6,237 nucleotides of DNA from Rickettsiales bacterium (GTDB lineage Bacteria > Pseudomonadota > Alphaproteobacteria > Rickettsiales > Anaplasmataceae). Location of the stretch: assembly GCA_031284675.1 (NCBI GenBank), contig JAITXQ010000003.1:1-6237 (forward strand), in the 5' to 3' direction. Below the pieces are notes generated by a model. It made no database searches, was not told where the DNA came from, and saw only the letters and a program-made list of their open reading frames with translations. Position 1 is the stretch's first letter; each line of letters starts with the position of its first letter. Positions 1 to 4,724 of the stretch are shown piece after piece. The position numbers were made by a program, and so were the translations under genes.

Positions 1-348
1 GGAAAGCGGAGTCCGAGCGAGCAGCGAGGATTGGCTGCCTAGTTGCAGACAAGTCAGGGTCTTGTTTTTGTCTTTTTTGTAGTTAAGTCGTTATATTGTG
101 TTAAAATCCTTGCAGCGGCCTAAAAAAGCCGCAAAAGCAAGGCTTTGTCTTTGATTTTTTTTGACAGCAGCTGTCTTTAGAAGTTTTAGAGAGTTTTTTG
201 CCTTTTAGCGAGCATAACTTATTTTTAAATGTTCACTCTTGGCACACTTTTAAGCATTAACAACTTGAAGGAAGGGTAATTTGTTGGCGTAAATTTTAAT
301 TGGAAAGCCAAAAAGGTTAAGATGTTATTCTGTTTTCGAAATTCATTG
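1..348. other. No gene seen; left-edge non-coding or degraded stretch
   Basis: No frame carries a convincing gene. The first 60 bases are GC-rich (36 of 60) compared with the AT-rich remainder, so they may be the tail of a different unit cut by the window edge. All three forward frames stop soon after this block and none gives a recognisable C-terminus. Further in are two short dyads (115-132 and 134-146) with a T8 run at 155-162, and a 13-base odd palindrome, GACAGCAGCTGTC, at 163-175. Any of these could be a weak terminator or an operator; none is strong enough to call separately. Confidence 0.5.
115..162 (+). terminator. Possible weak terminator (two small hairpins, then T8)
   Basis: GCGGC (115-119) pairs with GCCGC (128-132), and AAAGC (134-138) pairs with GCTTT (142-146). 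A run of eight T lies at 155-162. The T run is 8 bases past the second stem rather than directly abutting it, and each stem has only 5 pairs, so this is a poor intrinsic terminator. It would end a transcript entering from the left edge. Confidence 0.25.
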
Positions 349-463
349 ATGGTATTAAAAAAAGAACATTCTAGTAGCACTTATCTTGGGATTATACTTA
401 GGGATATATGGGTATTATGGAAACTATTGAGGTGGTGTGGGTGATACTTTAACGCAAGTATAG
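349..463 (+). pseudogene. Remnant of a small membrane or exported protein gene, frameshifted at an A7 run
   Basis: ATG at 349 opens a short frame (M-V-L-K-K) that stops within nine codons. The next frame, read from the A run at 357-363, gives a strongly hydrophobic segment, NILVALILGLYLGIYGYY. With one A fewer the two join as a Lys-Lys start followed by a membrane or signal segment, the usual layout of an exported protein. That frame then meets TGA at 428-430 and TAG at 461-463. Downstream, a GTG at 478 begins another short hydrophobic frame (VKRFIIIILLIRIFFTLFFG) that stops at 541-543 and may be more of the same wreck or chance. I do not recognise a family. The evidence is the hydrophobic pattern and the position of the shift, so an accidental ORF is possible. 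Confidence 0.35.
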
Positions 464-576
464 GCGTTCCCAGAGGGGTGAAAAGGTTCATCATTATAAT
501 TCTTCTCATCAGAATATTTTTTACTTTGTTTTTTGGAAATTGATCTAAAATTTTACAGTTGATAAAAAAGGGAGAC

Positions 577-955
577 ATGAAGAAAATTGTTCTAAGCATT
601 TTAATATTATTGTCATTCCAAACAAGTCTATTTTCTGATTTAAAAATGATTGATGGTTCCAGTAATGGAAATTTTTGGATTGAACTAAATGACACAGATC
701 GGGTTTATTACTTAATAGGATTTGATGAAAAAAACTATGCATGAAGAATATTATGTTAAAGGAGTCACATATAAATCACTAATTGATTTTTTAGATAAGT
801 TTTATTCTACATCTCAATATAAAATCATTCCTATAGAAAAAGCATTAAATTTGTTTTATTTGTCTGCTAATGGAAAAATAACTGTTAGAGAAATAGATGA
901 TTGTGCAACAGAGATGTTAAAGTTTTATACAGAAAATCCACCAATGATGACATAA
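577..955 (+). pseudogene. Small exported protein, interrupted by one extra base in an A7 tract
   Basis: The start at ATG 577 is chosen because AGGGAG (569-574) lies just upstream and because translation gives a clear signal peptide, MKKIVLSILILLSFQTSLFS. The mature part begins with S-D-L-K-M-I-D-G and has the segment NGNFWIELNDTDRVYYLIGF. At 728-734 there is a run of seven A. Reading straight through stops at TGA 742-744. With six A the frame continues as EEYYVKGVTYKSLIDFLDKF and on to TAA 953-955, about 125 residues in all. The block 'NG.fW..L....k..Y..Gf' followed by 'Y.V.gvTY..lid.lDkFY' resembles small periplasmic proteins of unknown function that I recall from other bacteria; the stretch between the two blocks looks shortened here. 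The second half could also be translated on its own from ATG 725, since AGGA lies at 717-720. Whether the gene is dead or rescued by slippage cannot be decided here. Confidence 0.7.
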
Positions 956-1085
956 AGTTAATTCTTAATATGTCTTGATAAAGTATTTTTTCATAGCACA
1001 AAATACAACTTGATTTGACAAGAAAGCAAAAATATTGCGAAGAAACTATGTAATTTCACTGCTCAGTGTCTCTTTCTTTTTCTCA
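956..1085. other. Convergent intergenic gap
   Basis: This lies between the end of the plus-strand exported protein and the end of the minus-strand cluster, so transcripts meet here. No strong hairpin with a T tract is visible on either strand. The only dyad on the minus strand is CACTG/CAGTG with a 2-base centre, not followed by a T run. No gene is seen. Confidence 0.5.
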
Positions 1086-1240
1086 TTACATCTTTTTTGC
1101 AGTCTTCTTAACTTTCTTCTTCTTGCTAGTCTTGCCGCTTCTAGCCATTACAGATCTTGAGACGTCGCTTTGCTTATCAATGACGTAAAGATATACTGCT
1201 TCTCTTACTATAAGCCTACTTTGTGGACTTTCTCTGCCGT
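1086..1240 (-). pseudogene. Z-A: small protein with Lys-rich tail, lost start codon and frameshift
   Basis: This is copy A of a small gene also found at 3170-3334. Alignment with that copy places the original start at 1240, where ATG has become ACG (A-E-K-V-H-K-V-G-L follows). Two extra bases after G-L give TAG and TAA. The restored frame reads VREAVYLYVIDKQSDVSRSV and ends in a tail dominated by Lys (S-K-K-K-K-V-K-K-T-A-K-K-M) before TAA 1086-1088. The rebuilt protein is about 50 residues, with no signal peptide and no membrane segment. I recall short bacterial proteins of unknown function with a similar 'GYLYF.DK.GDiSR..MARGG' core, but cannot verify this. The basic tail suggests binding to nucleic acid or another polyanion; that is inference. 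It is the last gene of the minus-strand cluster. Confidence 0.65.
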
Positions 1241-1301
1241 TGTATTTTACTTGGGAATGAAAAATTCGTTTTAAGCTACAAATTTTGAATTTATTTGTTC
1301 T

Positions 1302-1742
1302 TTATACTGTTTGTTTTTCAGAGTGTATTAGGAATTTGTAATTACTTGCGAATTTATCAACTATTTCTTGTCTTTCGCTAAGAGTTAATCTGGTGTCATC
1401 TTGAGACATTTCAAAAACAGATTTTAAATCATTGCGGAAATTCCTATGGAAAGGATATTTAGTTATGAAGTTGGCAATCACTGACAAATATCCCTGATAT
1501 TTTGCAAATGTCTGACCATTAGCCTGTTGTGCGTTATTGCAGTGAAACTCCCAAGCTTTATTTGCCCAGTCAGCTTCATTGTCGGATGCTTTAATGAAGT
1601 TTACTACTAAACTCGTTATTACTCCAACTATGCCAGCGACTACTGCAGTCCTAACAACAATCTCCGTAGAATTCTCGCCATATCCTTTTAAAGGCATTAA
1701 TAGACATCCAAAGATGATGCAGGTTGCTATTAGTTTTTTCAT
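1302..1742 (-). CDS. Y-A: exported or membrane-anchored protein, nearly intact
   Basis: This encodes 146 residues. The start at 1742 is supported by a strong Shine-Dalgarno sequence (AGGGGAT) about 6 bases upstream and by a signal peptide, MKKLIATCIIFGCLLMPLKG, ending near Y-G. Residues about 28-50 form a second hydrophobic segment (VVRTAVVAGIVGVITSLVV), so the protein is probably anchored in the inner membrane with its C-terminal part outside the cytoplasm. The C-terminal 90 residues are hydrophilic and helix-like, with W-A-N-K-A-W-E-F-H-C near residue 60 and SQDDTRLTLSERQEIVDKF toward the end. The final S-E-K-Q-T-V is probably a frameshift product: shifting frame in the A-rich stretch gives Q-Y-K-E-Q-I-N-S-K-F-V-A and a stop at 1271-1273, matching copy B. 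The family is not recognised. It is the best-preserved member of the duplicated X-Y-Z set and follows X-A by 17 bases. Confidence 0.75.
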   Translation of the reverse strand: MKKLIATCIIFGCLLMPLKGYGENSTEIVVRTAVVAGIVGVITSLVVNFIKASDNEADWANKAWEFHCNNAQQANGQTFAKYQGYLSVIANFITKYPFHRNFRNDLKSVFEMSQDDTRLTLSERQEIVDKFASNYKFLIHSEKQTV

Positions 1743-1759
1743 TTACTATCCCCTTTTAA

Positions 1760-2101
1760 TTAAAGCTGCACGTGCGCATTATTCATGTTATCAGCGGTCA
1801 CCTTGATGAAATCCGAACATATGCACAAAATTGTCATATGCGGCCTTAAGGCGTCTTTTTTCCTTATAAAGGTAATGCATATTTTTGTTTGCTTTGTGAT
1901 TTTTATATACAAGGAATACTACTGCCGCAGTTAAGTCGACTTCCCAAATAGCGTCTATCGCATTACCTTGCTTTATTACAGTTTCTGGCCTGCTCTCTTT
2001 TCTGTTCGCATATTGCTTAAGTTGCCTACGAGCTCTCTGCGTTGACAGCTAGTAAGTAAGCTTGCCAGTATTAATATCAATGTTATATGTTTAAGCAACA
2101 T
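1760..2101 (-). pseudogene. X-A: lipoprotein with second hydrophobic segment, two frameshifts
   Basis: ATG 2101 (or the in-frame ATG at 2104) gives MLLKHITLILILASLLTSC, a lipoprotein signal with lipobox L-L-T-S-C, so the mature protein would be lipidated at Cys19. Reading stops at codon 42. Compared with X-B, two extra bases lie in the Glu/Lys-rich part. In the shifted frame the protein continues S-R-P-E-T-V-I, then a hydrophobic stretch (LTAAVVFLVY) shorter than in copy B, then a charged C-terminal part ending near G-F-H-Q-G-D. A second shift is needed to reach the A-D-N-M-N-N-A-H-V-Q-L end and TAA 1760-1762, which aligns with the D-L-N-N-V-H-L-H-L end of copy B. L3 lies upstream and Y-A begins 17 bases downstream. 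No family is recognised. Confidence 0.7.
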
Positions 2102-2134
2102 CATTTATTCTTCTGCTGCACATTTTAGGCGTTA

Positions 2135-2469
2135 TTATTTAAATCTGCTTCTGGCCTCCTGATCGGTTTTTTGCTCTTTTTCGTGAGTTGAGGATTTCTG
2201 ATCATCAGATCCCTTAGAATCCTTGAGATCTGCTTTTTGGTTTTTCTCTTTTCGATCTTTGAGGGGCTGTGGTAGCTTTTGATTTTGAATTTTCCGCAGA
2301 GCTTGAATCTGTGGTTGGGGATGAACTCGGTATCGGAGTAGGAGATGGTGTAGGATTTGCTAATTTAGCTGTAAGTGGCATAAACTCTGAATCAACCAAG
2401 TAGTTTAACCTTAACACATTCGCTAAGCAACACCGCTATCATAAGTAGTATTGCTAGTTTCCTATCCAT
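2135..2469 (-). pseudogene. L3: Pro/Ser/Thr-rich lipoprotein, two frameshifts
   Basis: ATG 2469 follows a good Shine-Dalgarno sequence (AAGAAGGTG) and gives MDRKLAILLMIAVLLSEC, a lipoprotein-type signal whose Cys18 would be the lipidation site; the residue before Cys is Glu where Gly or Ser is normal, so the lipobox may be damaged. Reading stops after 25 codons. One frame over, the sequence continues L-V-D-S-E-F-M-P-L and then a Pro/Ser/Thr linker, PTPSPTPIPSSSPTTDSSS, typical of a cell-surface spacer. A second shift near 2265 opens a frame rich in Lys, Glu, Asp and Gln (DLKDSKGSDDQKSSTHEKEQ) that ends at TAA 2135-2137. The rebuilt protein is about 110 residues: lipid anchor, extended spacer, highly charged tail. 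It lies 23 bases after L2 and 33 before X-A. The function is unknown. Confidence 0.65.
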
Positions 2470-2492
2470 TTTTCACCTTCTTTTTAAGGCTG

Positions 2493-2750
2493 TTATGCTC
2501 TTGCTTTAGCTTCCATTAAATGAGCATACAAGAGAGCTGCACGCCCTATAGCAGTAAGAAATAATACACCTAATACACCTGCAATGTTCTCAGAATCTGG
2601 AATATCAGCAATACTCTCAGAGGTATGTCTTCTATCGCTGCTCTCTAGCTGTTGCTTGAGTATGCTATTTTTACCGCATCCTGCTAGTATAGACAACACA
2701 AGCGTTACTACAATGACCTTTGAATAGTGTAGCAGCTTCATATTTCTCAT
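2493..2750 (-). CDS. L2: small lipoprotein with C-terminal hydrophobic helix
   Basis: This encodes 85 residues from ATG 2750, or 82 from ATG 2741 (M-K-L-L-H-Y); both lack a strong Shine-Dalgarno sequence, and the MKLL start looks the more natural. The signal KVIVVTLVLSILAGC carries a textbook lipobox, L-A-G-C, with lipidation expected at Cys25 of the long form. A polar linker of about 30 residues rich in Ser, Asp and Glu follows, then a second hydrophobic stretch at about residues 56-78 (AGVLGVLFLTAIGRAALLYA) and a short basic end. The frame is intact. The layout (lipid anchor, linker, membrane-like helix) is that of X, which suggests distant paralogy or convergent design. It lies 57 bases after L1 and 23 before L3. 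No family is recognised. Confidence 0.75.
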   Translation of the reverse strand: MRNMKLLHYSKVIVVTLVLSILAGCGKNSILKQQLESSDRRHTSESIADIPDSENIAGVLGVLFLTAIGRAALLYAHLMEAKARA

Positions 2751-2807
2751 CTCATTGTTTTTCAGTTGTCAAGCTTAGGTTTTTTGCCCATCTTTATTTT
2801 TCCCAGC

Positions 2808-3167
2808 TTAATTTAAATCCCATCTTATGAAAAACCATGTCATGCCTTCATTTTTTTCTTGGATTTTCAAAACAAACTCATCTATTTTCTGTCTCTGCCT
2901 AATTGAAAATCTTTTATCAGTTAAAACTTCTCTCCTAATCCTTTCTATTGCTGCCGCATGGTCTCTCGCGGTGTCAAGTGTATCTTTTTTATCTTTAAGA
3001 CTGACAAAATCATTGGCGTGTAAAATTATCTTATTCATTAACACATCAAGTTCTTTTTGGGAATCTGTCTTTACTAGTGAACATGAGCTACAAACAAATA
3101 AGCCCGTTATAACTATCAGAGTTAACACACTCGTTATCGATACTGACAATATTTTGGGTATTTTCAC
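2808..3167 (-). CDS. L1: membrane protein or lipoprotein with charged helical domain
   Basis: I choose GTG 3167 as the start (119 residues), because AGGGGA lies 7 bases upstream and translation begins directly with a signal or anchor segment, MKIPKILSVSITSVLTLIVI. The frame is open farther up to a GTG at 3233, but that extension lies over the end of Z-B. The hydrophobic segment ends T-G-L-F-V-C-S-S-C; Cys29 in S-S-C is a plausible lipidation site, although the lipobox is not classical. The rest is hydrophilic and probably helical (residues about 33-119). Its end, DKRFSIRQRQKIDEF, resembles the end of Y (DDTRLTLSERQEIVDKF), hinting at distant common ancestry. The start is 2 bases after the rebuilt stop of Z-B, so translational coupling is likely. 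The frame is intact and the function unknown. Confidence 0.72.
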   Translation of the reverse strand: MKIPKILSVSITSVLTLIVITGLFVCSSCSLVKTDSQKELDVLMNKIILHANDFVSLKDKKDTLDTARDHAAAIERIRREVLTDKRFSIRQRQKIDEFVLKIQEKNEGMTWFFIRWDLN

Positions 3168-3169
3168 AA

Positions 3170-3334
3170 TTATTCCCCTTTTGTGGTCTTTTTGACTTTC
3201 TTCGCTGACGTCTTCTTGTGGTAGCTTGGTCACCTCTAGCCATTACTGACCTTGAAATATCGTCTTGCTTATCAGTGAAGTAAAGATAGCCTGCTTCTCC
3301 TTACCAGGCCTACTTTGTGGATTTTCTCTGCCAT
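3170..3334 (-). pseudogene. Z-B: small protein with Lys-rich tail, two frameshifts
   Basis: ATG 3334 has the best ribosome binding site of the window (GAGGAG, 6-base spacing) and begins M-A-E-K-I-H-K-V-G-L-V. One extra G leads to an early TGA. The corrected frame reads EAGYLYFTDKQDDISRSVMA, and a second shift just after R-G-D-Q-A-T-T restores the tail KKTSAKKVKKTTKGE, ending at TAA 3170-3172. This tail matches copy A (K-K-K-V-K-K-T-A-K-K), which supports both corrections. The rebuilt protein is about 54 residues, soluble and strongly basic at its end. It keeps the ATG that copy A lost. It starts 36 bases after Y-B and almost touches L1. Confidence 0.68.
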
Positions 3335-3340
3335 AACATT

Positions 3341-3346
3341 CTCCTC
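3341..3346 (-). promoter_or_regulatory. Strong ribosome binding site of Z-B
   Basis: GAGGAG on the minus strand, 6 bases before ATG 3334, fixes the start of the small basic protein. Copy A has no equivalent at this position, and its start codon is ACG. Confidence 0.7.
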
Positions 3347-3370
3347 GGAGATAAAACTGCTCGTTTTAAG

Positions 3371-3856
3371 CTATAAATTTGAATTTATTTGTTCTTCATA
3401 TTGCTTGTTTTTTTTAGATATCAAAAATTTATAATTACTTGCGAATTTATCACCATATTTCTTGTTTTTCCTTTGGAGTTAATCTGTTGTCATCCTGAGA
3501 CATTTCAAAAACAGACTTAAAATCATTGCGGAAATTTTCATGCTTAGGATATTTAGTTAAAAATTAGTAATTACCGACAGATATCTCTGATATTTTATAA
3601 ATGCCTGACCTGGAGACAGTTCGTGGTATCACAGTAAAACTCCCAAGCCTTATTTGTCCAGCCAGTTTCATTGTCTCGAGCTTTTATAAAATTATCGAGA
3701 AAATCATACTATCGTACTTTCGATAATAATGATTAATAAGTATTGTTACACCTATTGTCATAACACCCCAATAATATCCTTTGTTTTATAACCATACCCT
3801 TTTAAAGGCGTTAAGAGACAGCCAAAAACGGCACATATTGCTATTAGTTTTTTCAT
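3371..3856 (-). pseudogene. Y-B: decayed copy of the exported membrane protein Y
   Basis: ATG 3856, preceded by AAGGAT, gives M-K-K-L-I-A-I-C-A-V-F-G-C-L-L-T-P-L-K-G-Y-G, nearly the signal peptide of Y-A. Reading stops at codon 34. Beyond this at least four shifts are needed: remnants in different frames match Y-A, including the W-A/T-N-K-A-W-E-F block, F-R-N-D-F-K-S-V-F-E-M-S-Q-D-D, and F-A-S-N-Y-K-F-L-I. The end is better kept than in copy A: K-K-N-K-Q-Y-E-E-Q-I-N-S-N-L before TAG 3371-3373. The middle, which holds the second membrane segment in Y-A, is the most diverged part. It begins 13 bases after X-B. Confidence 0.8.
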
Positions 3857-3869
3857 CTATTTATCCTTT

Positions 3870-4212
3870 TCAATCTGGAAGATGTAAGTGTACATTATTC
3901 AGGTCATTAACATCATCTTGCTGAAACCCAAAGTTGTCATCCATAAAATTATTAAATGCGTCCTGAAAGTCGTTTGTTTCTCTTATAAGAGTAATGCATC
4001 TTTCTGTTTGATTTGTGATTTTTATACAAAGGAATACTACTCCCGCAGTTAAGCCGACTTTCCAGATAATGTCTATCGCATTAGCTGGTGCTATTACAGT
4101 TTCTGGCCTGCTTTCTTCTGTTTGCATTTTGGTTAAGTTGCCTAGGAGCTCTCTGCGTTGACAGCTAGTAAATAAGCTAAACTTGCATCAATGTTACATG
4201 TTTAGTCAACAT
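3870..4212 (-). pseudogene. X-B: lipoprotein X with damaged signal peptide
   Basis: ATG 4212 has AGGA about 8 bases upstream and begins M-L-T-K-H-V-T-L, then stops at codon 12. Compared with X-A, about five bases are missing inside the signal peptide (I-L-I-L-A-S in copy A). After this deletion the frame is open without further damage: S-L-F-T-S-C-Q-R-R-E-L-L-G-N-L, then MQTEESRPETVIAPANAIDI, a membrane-like segment (IIWKVGLTAGVVFLCIKITN), and an acidic C-terminal part rich in Asp and Asn ending H-L-H-L-P-D at TAG... stop 3870-3872. Translation from the internal ATG 4127 would give an 85-residue protein without a signal or lipid anchor. This copy shows the most faithful C-terminus of X. W lies 32 bases upstream. 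Confidence 0.7.
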
Positions 4213-4244
4213 AGGTTATTCCTATTTGAGTGCTCCTCTCAGTG

Positions 4245-4483
4245 CTACCATTGAGCTGCGTTTCCGTTGCCAAAATAAAAAGCAGAAGCCAAATCGCAAA
4301 AGACCAGAATTCCCATAGGAACTGCTACCATAATTGCAAGCAATGCTTCTTCAAGAAAGTGATACCTAATCCAAACATTTCCATTATCCTTTGGCGTAGC
4401 TTAGAATCCCAGATCTTATAACATGCTAGAATCGTGCAAGCTAAGAAGACTCCAAGTGGGTAACCCCTTTCAGAAATGCCCAT
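4245..4483 (-). pseudogene. W: small two-segment membrane protein, one frameshift
   Basis: ATG 4483 begins M-G-I-S-E-R-G-Y and a first hydrophobic stretch (YPLGVFLACTILACYKIW). That frame ends at a TAG about 65 codons in, but a neighbouring frame, open from about 4405, reads TPKDNGNVWIRYHFLEEALL and then a second hydrophobic stretch (AIMVAVPMGILVFCDLASAF) to TAG 4245-4247. The two join if one shift is placed near 4400-4420. The rebuilt protein is about 78 residues with two likely membrane helices, the size and shape of a holin or small inner-membrane partner protein, though no family is recognised. No good Shine-Dalgarno sequence precedes 4483, so the start is uncertain. It is the first gene of the minus-strand cluster; X-B follows after 32 bases. 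Confidence 0.55.
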
Positions 4484-4718
4484 CTCAAGATTTTTTTATT
4501 ACGGCAGAAGCGTAAGGATTGTGGCCTTAAGCGGCCAGTCTAATGAAAGAGAAGTAAAAAGTGCTCTAGCATCTCTCGACATAGTCTACAATTTTTTCGT
4601 AACTTTGGAAAATGAGTACAACTACAGCAGCAACTCTCTAGGAAAAGGGACACTTCTTATAAGTGTTTGTAAGCTTTACAAATGGGCAAGGCCGTTATTG
4701 GCCTTTGCCTTACCATAA
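4476..4718 (+). CDS. Doubtful ORF, unrecognised
   Basis: This is an 80-codon open frame from ATG 4476. It has no Shine-Dalgarno sequence, and its start overlaps the divergent start of W by 8 bases. The middle (VKSALASLDIVYNFFVTLEN) looks protein-like, and codon use is not odd, so it may be a fragment of a real gene. The last ten codons fall inside the strong hairpin at 4685-4709, which suggests that the C-terminus is read into non-coding DNA. No domain, signal peptide or membrane segment is evident. The same frame reopens after two stops (from about 4725), so it may be the front part of the larger debris field to its right. Confidence 0.3.
   Translation: MPISRFFYYGRSVRIVALSGQSNEREVKSALASLDIVYNFFVTLENEYNYSSNSLGKGTLLISVCKLYKWARPLLAFALP
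4685..4709. other. Strong hairpin (9-pair stem, one bulge)
   Basis: GGCAAGGCC (4685-4693) pairs with GGCCTTTGCC (4700-4709) around the loop GTTATT, with a single bulged T at 4704. A second imperfect dyad around AAGCTT sits just upstream (4666-4682). Neither strand has a T tract directly after the stem, so it is not a standard intrinsic terminator, but it could stall or end transcripts in both directions. Confidence 0.55.
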
Positions 4719-4724
4719 GACTAA

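Larger units (their letters stand above)
1086..2104 (-). repeat. Direct repeat copy A (X-Y-Z module)
   Basis: This segment of about 1.0 kb aligns end to end with 3170-4212 in the same orientation. In one block (1383-1442 against 3477-3536) I count 4 mismatches in 60 bases; in another (around 2023-2060 against 4140-4177) about 2 in 38. The offset drifts from about 2,094 to 2,116 because of small indels. Similarity fades at the start of X and at the end of Z, so the unit is a three-gene module. Confidence 0.85.
3170..4212 (-). repeat. Direct repeat copy B (X-Y-Z module)
   Basis: This is the partner of 1086-2104, in the same orientation. The two copies are separated by L1-L3 (about 1.1 kb). Copy B is more degraded in Y but keeps a better C-terminus of X and the start codon and ribosome binding site of Z. 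Confidence 0.85.

Noticed and set aside
381..695. 104-codon open frame on the minus strand
   Set aside because: It is antisense to the exported protein gene at 577-955, whose signal peptide and ribosome binding site are convincing; it has no recognisable features.
1579..1806. Plus-strand open frame across Y-A and X-A
   Set aside because: It is a shadow of Y-A; the opposite strand encodes a signal peptide and is conserved in the second copy in the minus-strand sense.
2827..3195. 122-codon open frame on the plus strand
   Set aside because: It is a mirror of L1; the minus strand has the ribosome binding site, signal segment and operon position.
4230..4421. Plus-strand 63-codon frame
   Set aside because: It is antisense to W, has no start signal, and W gives coherent hydrophobic segments.
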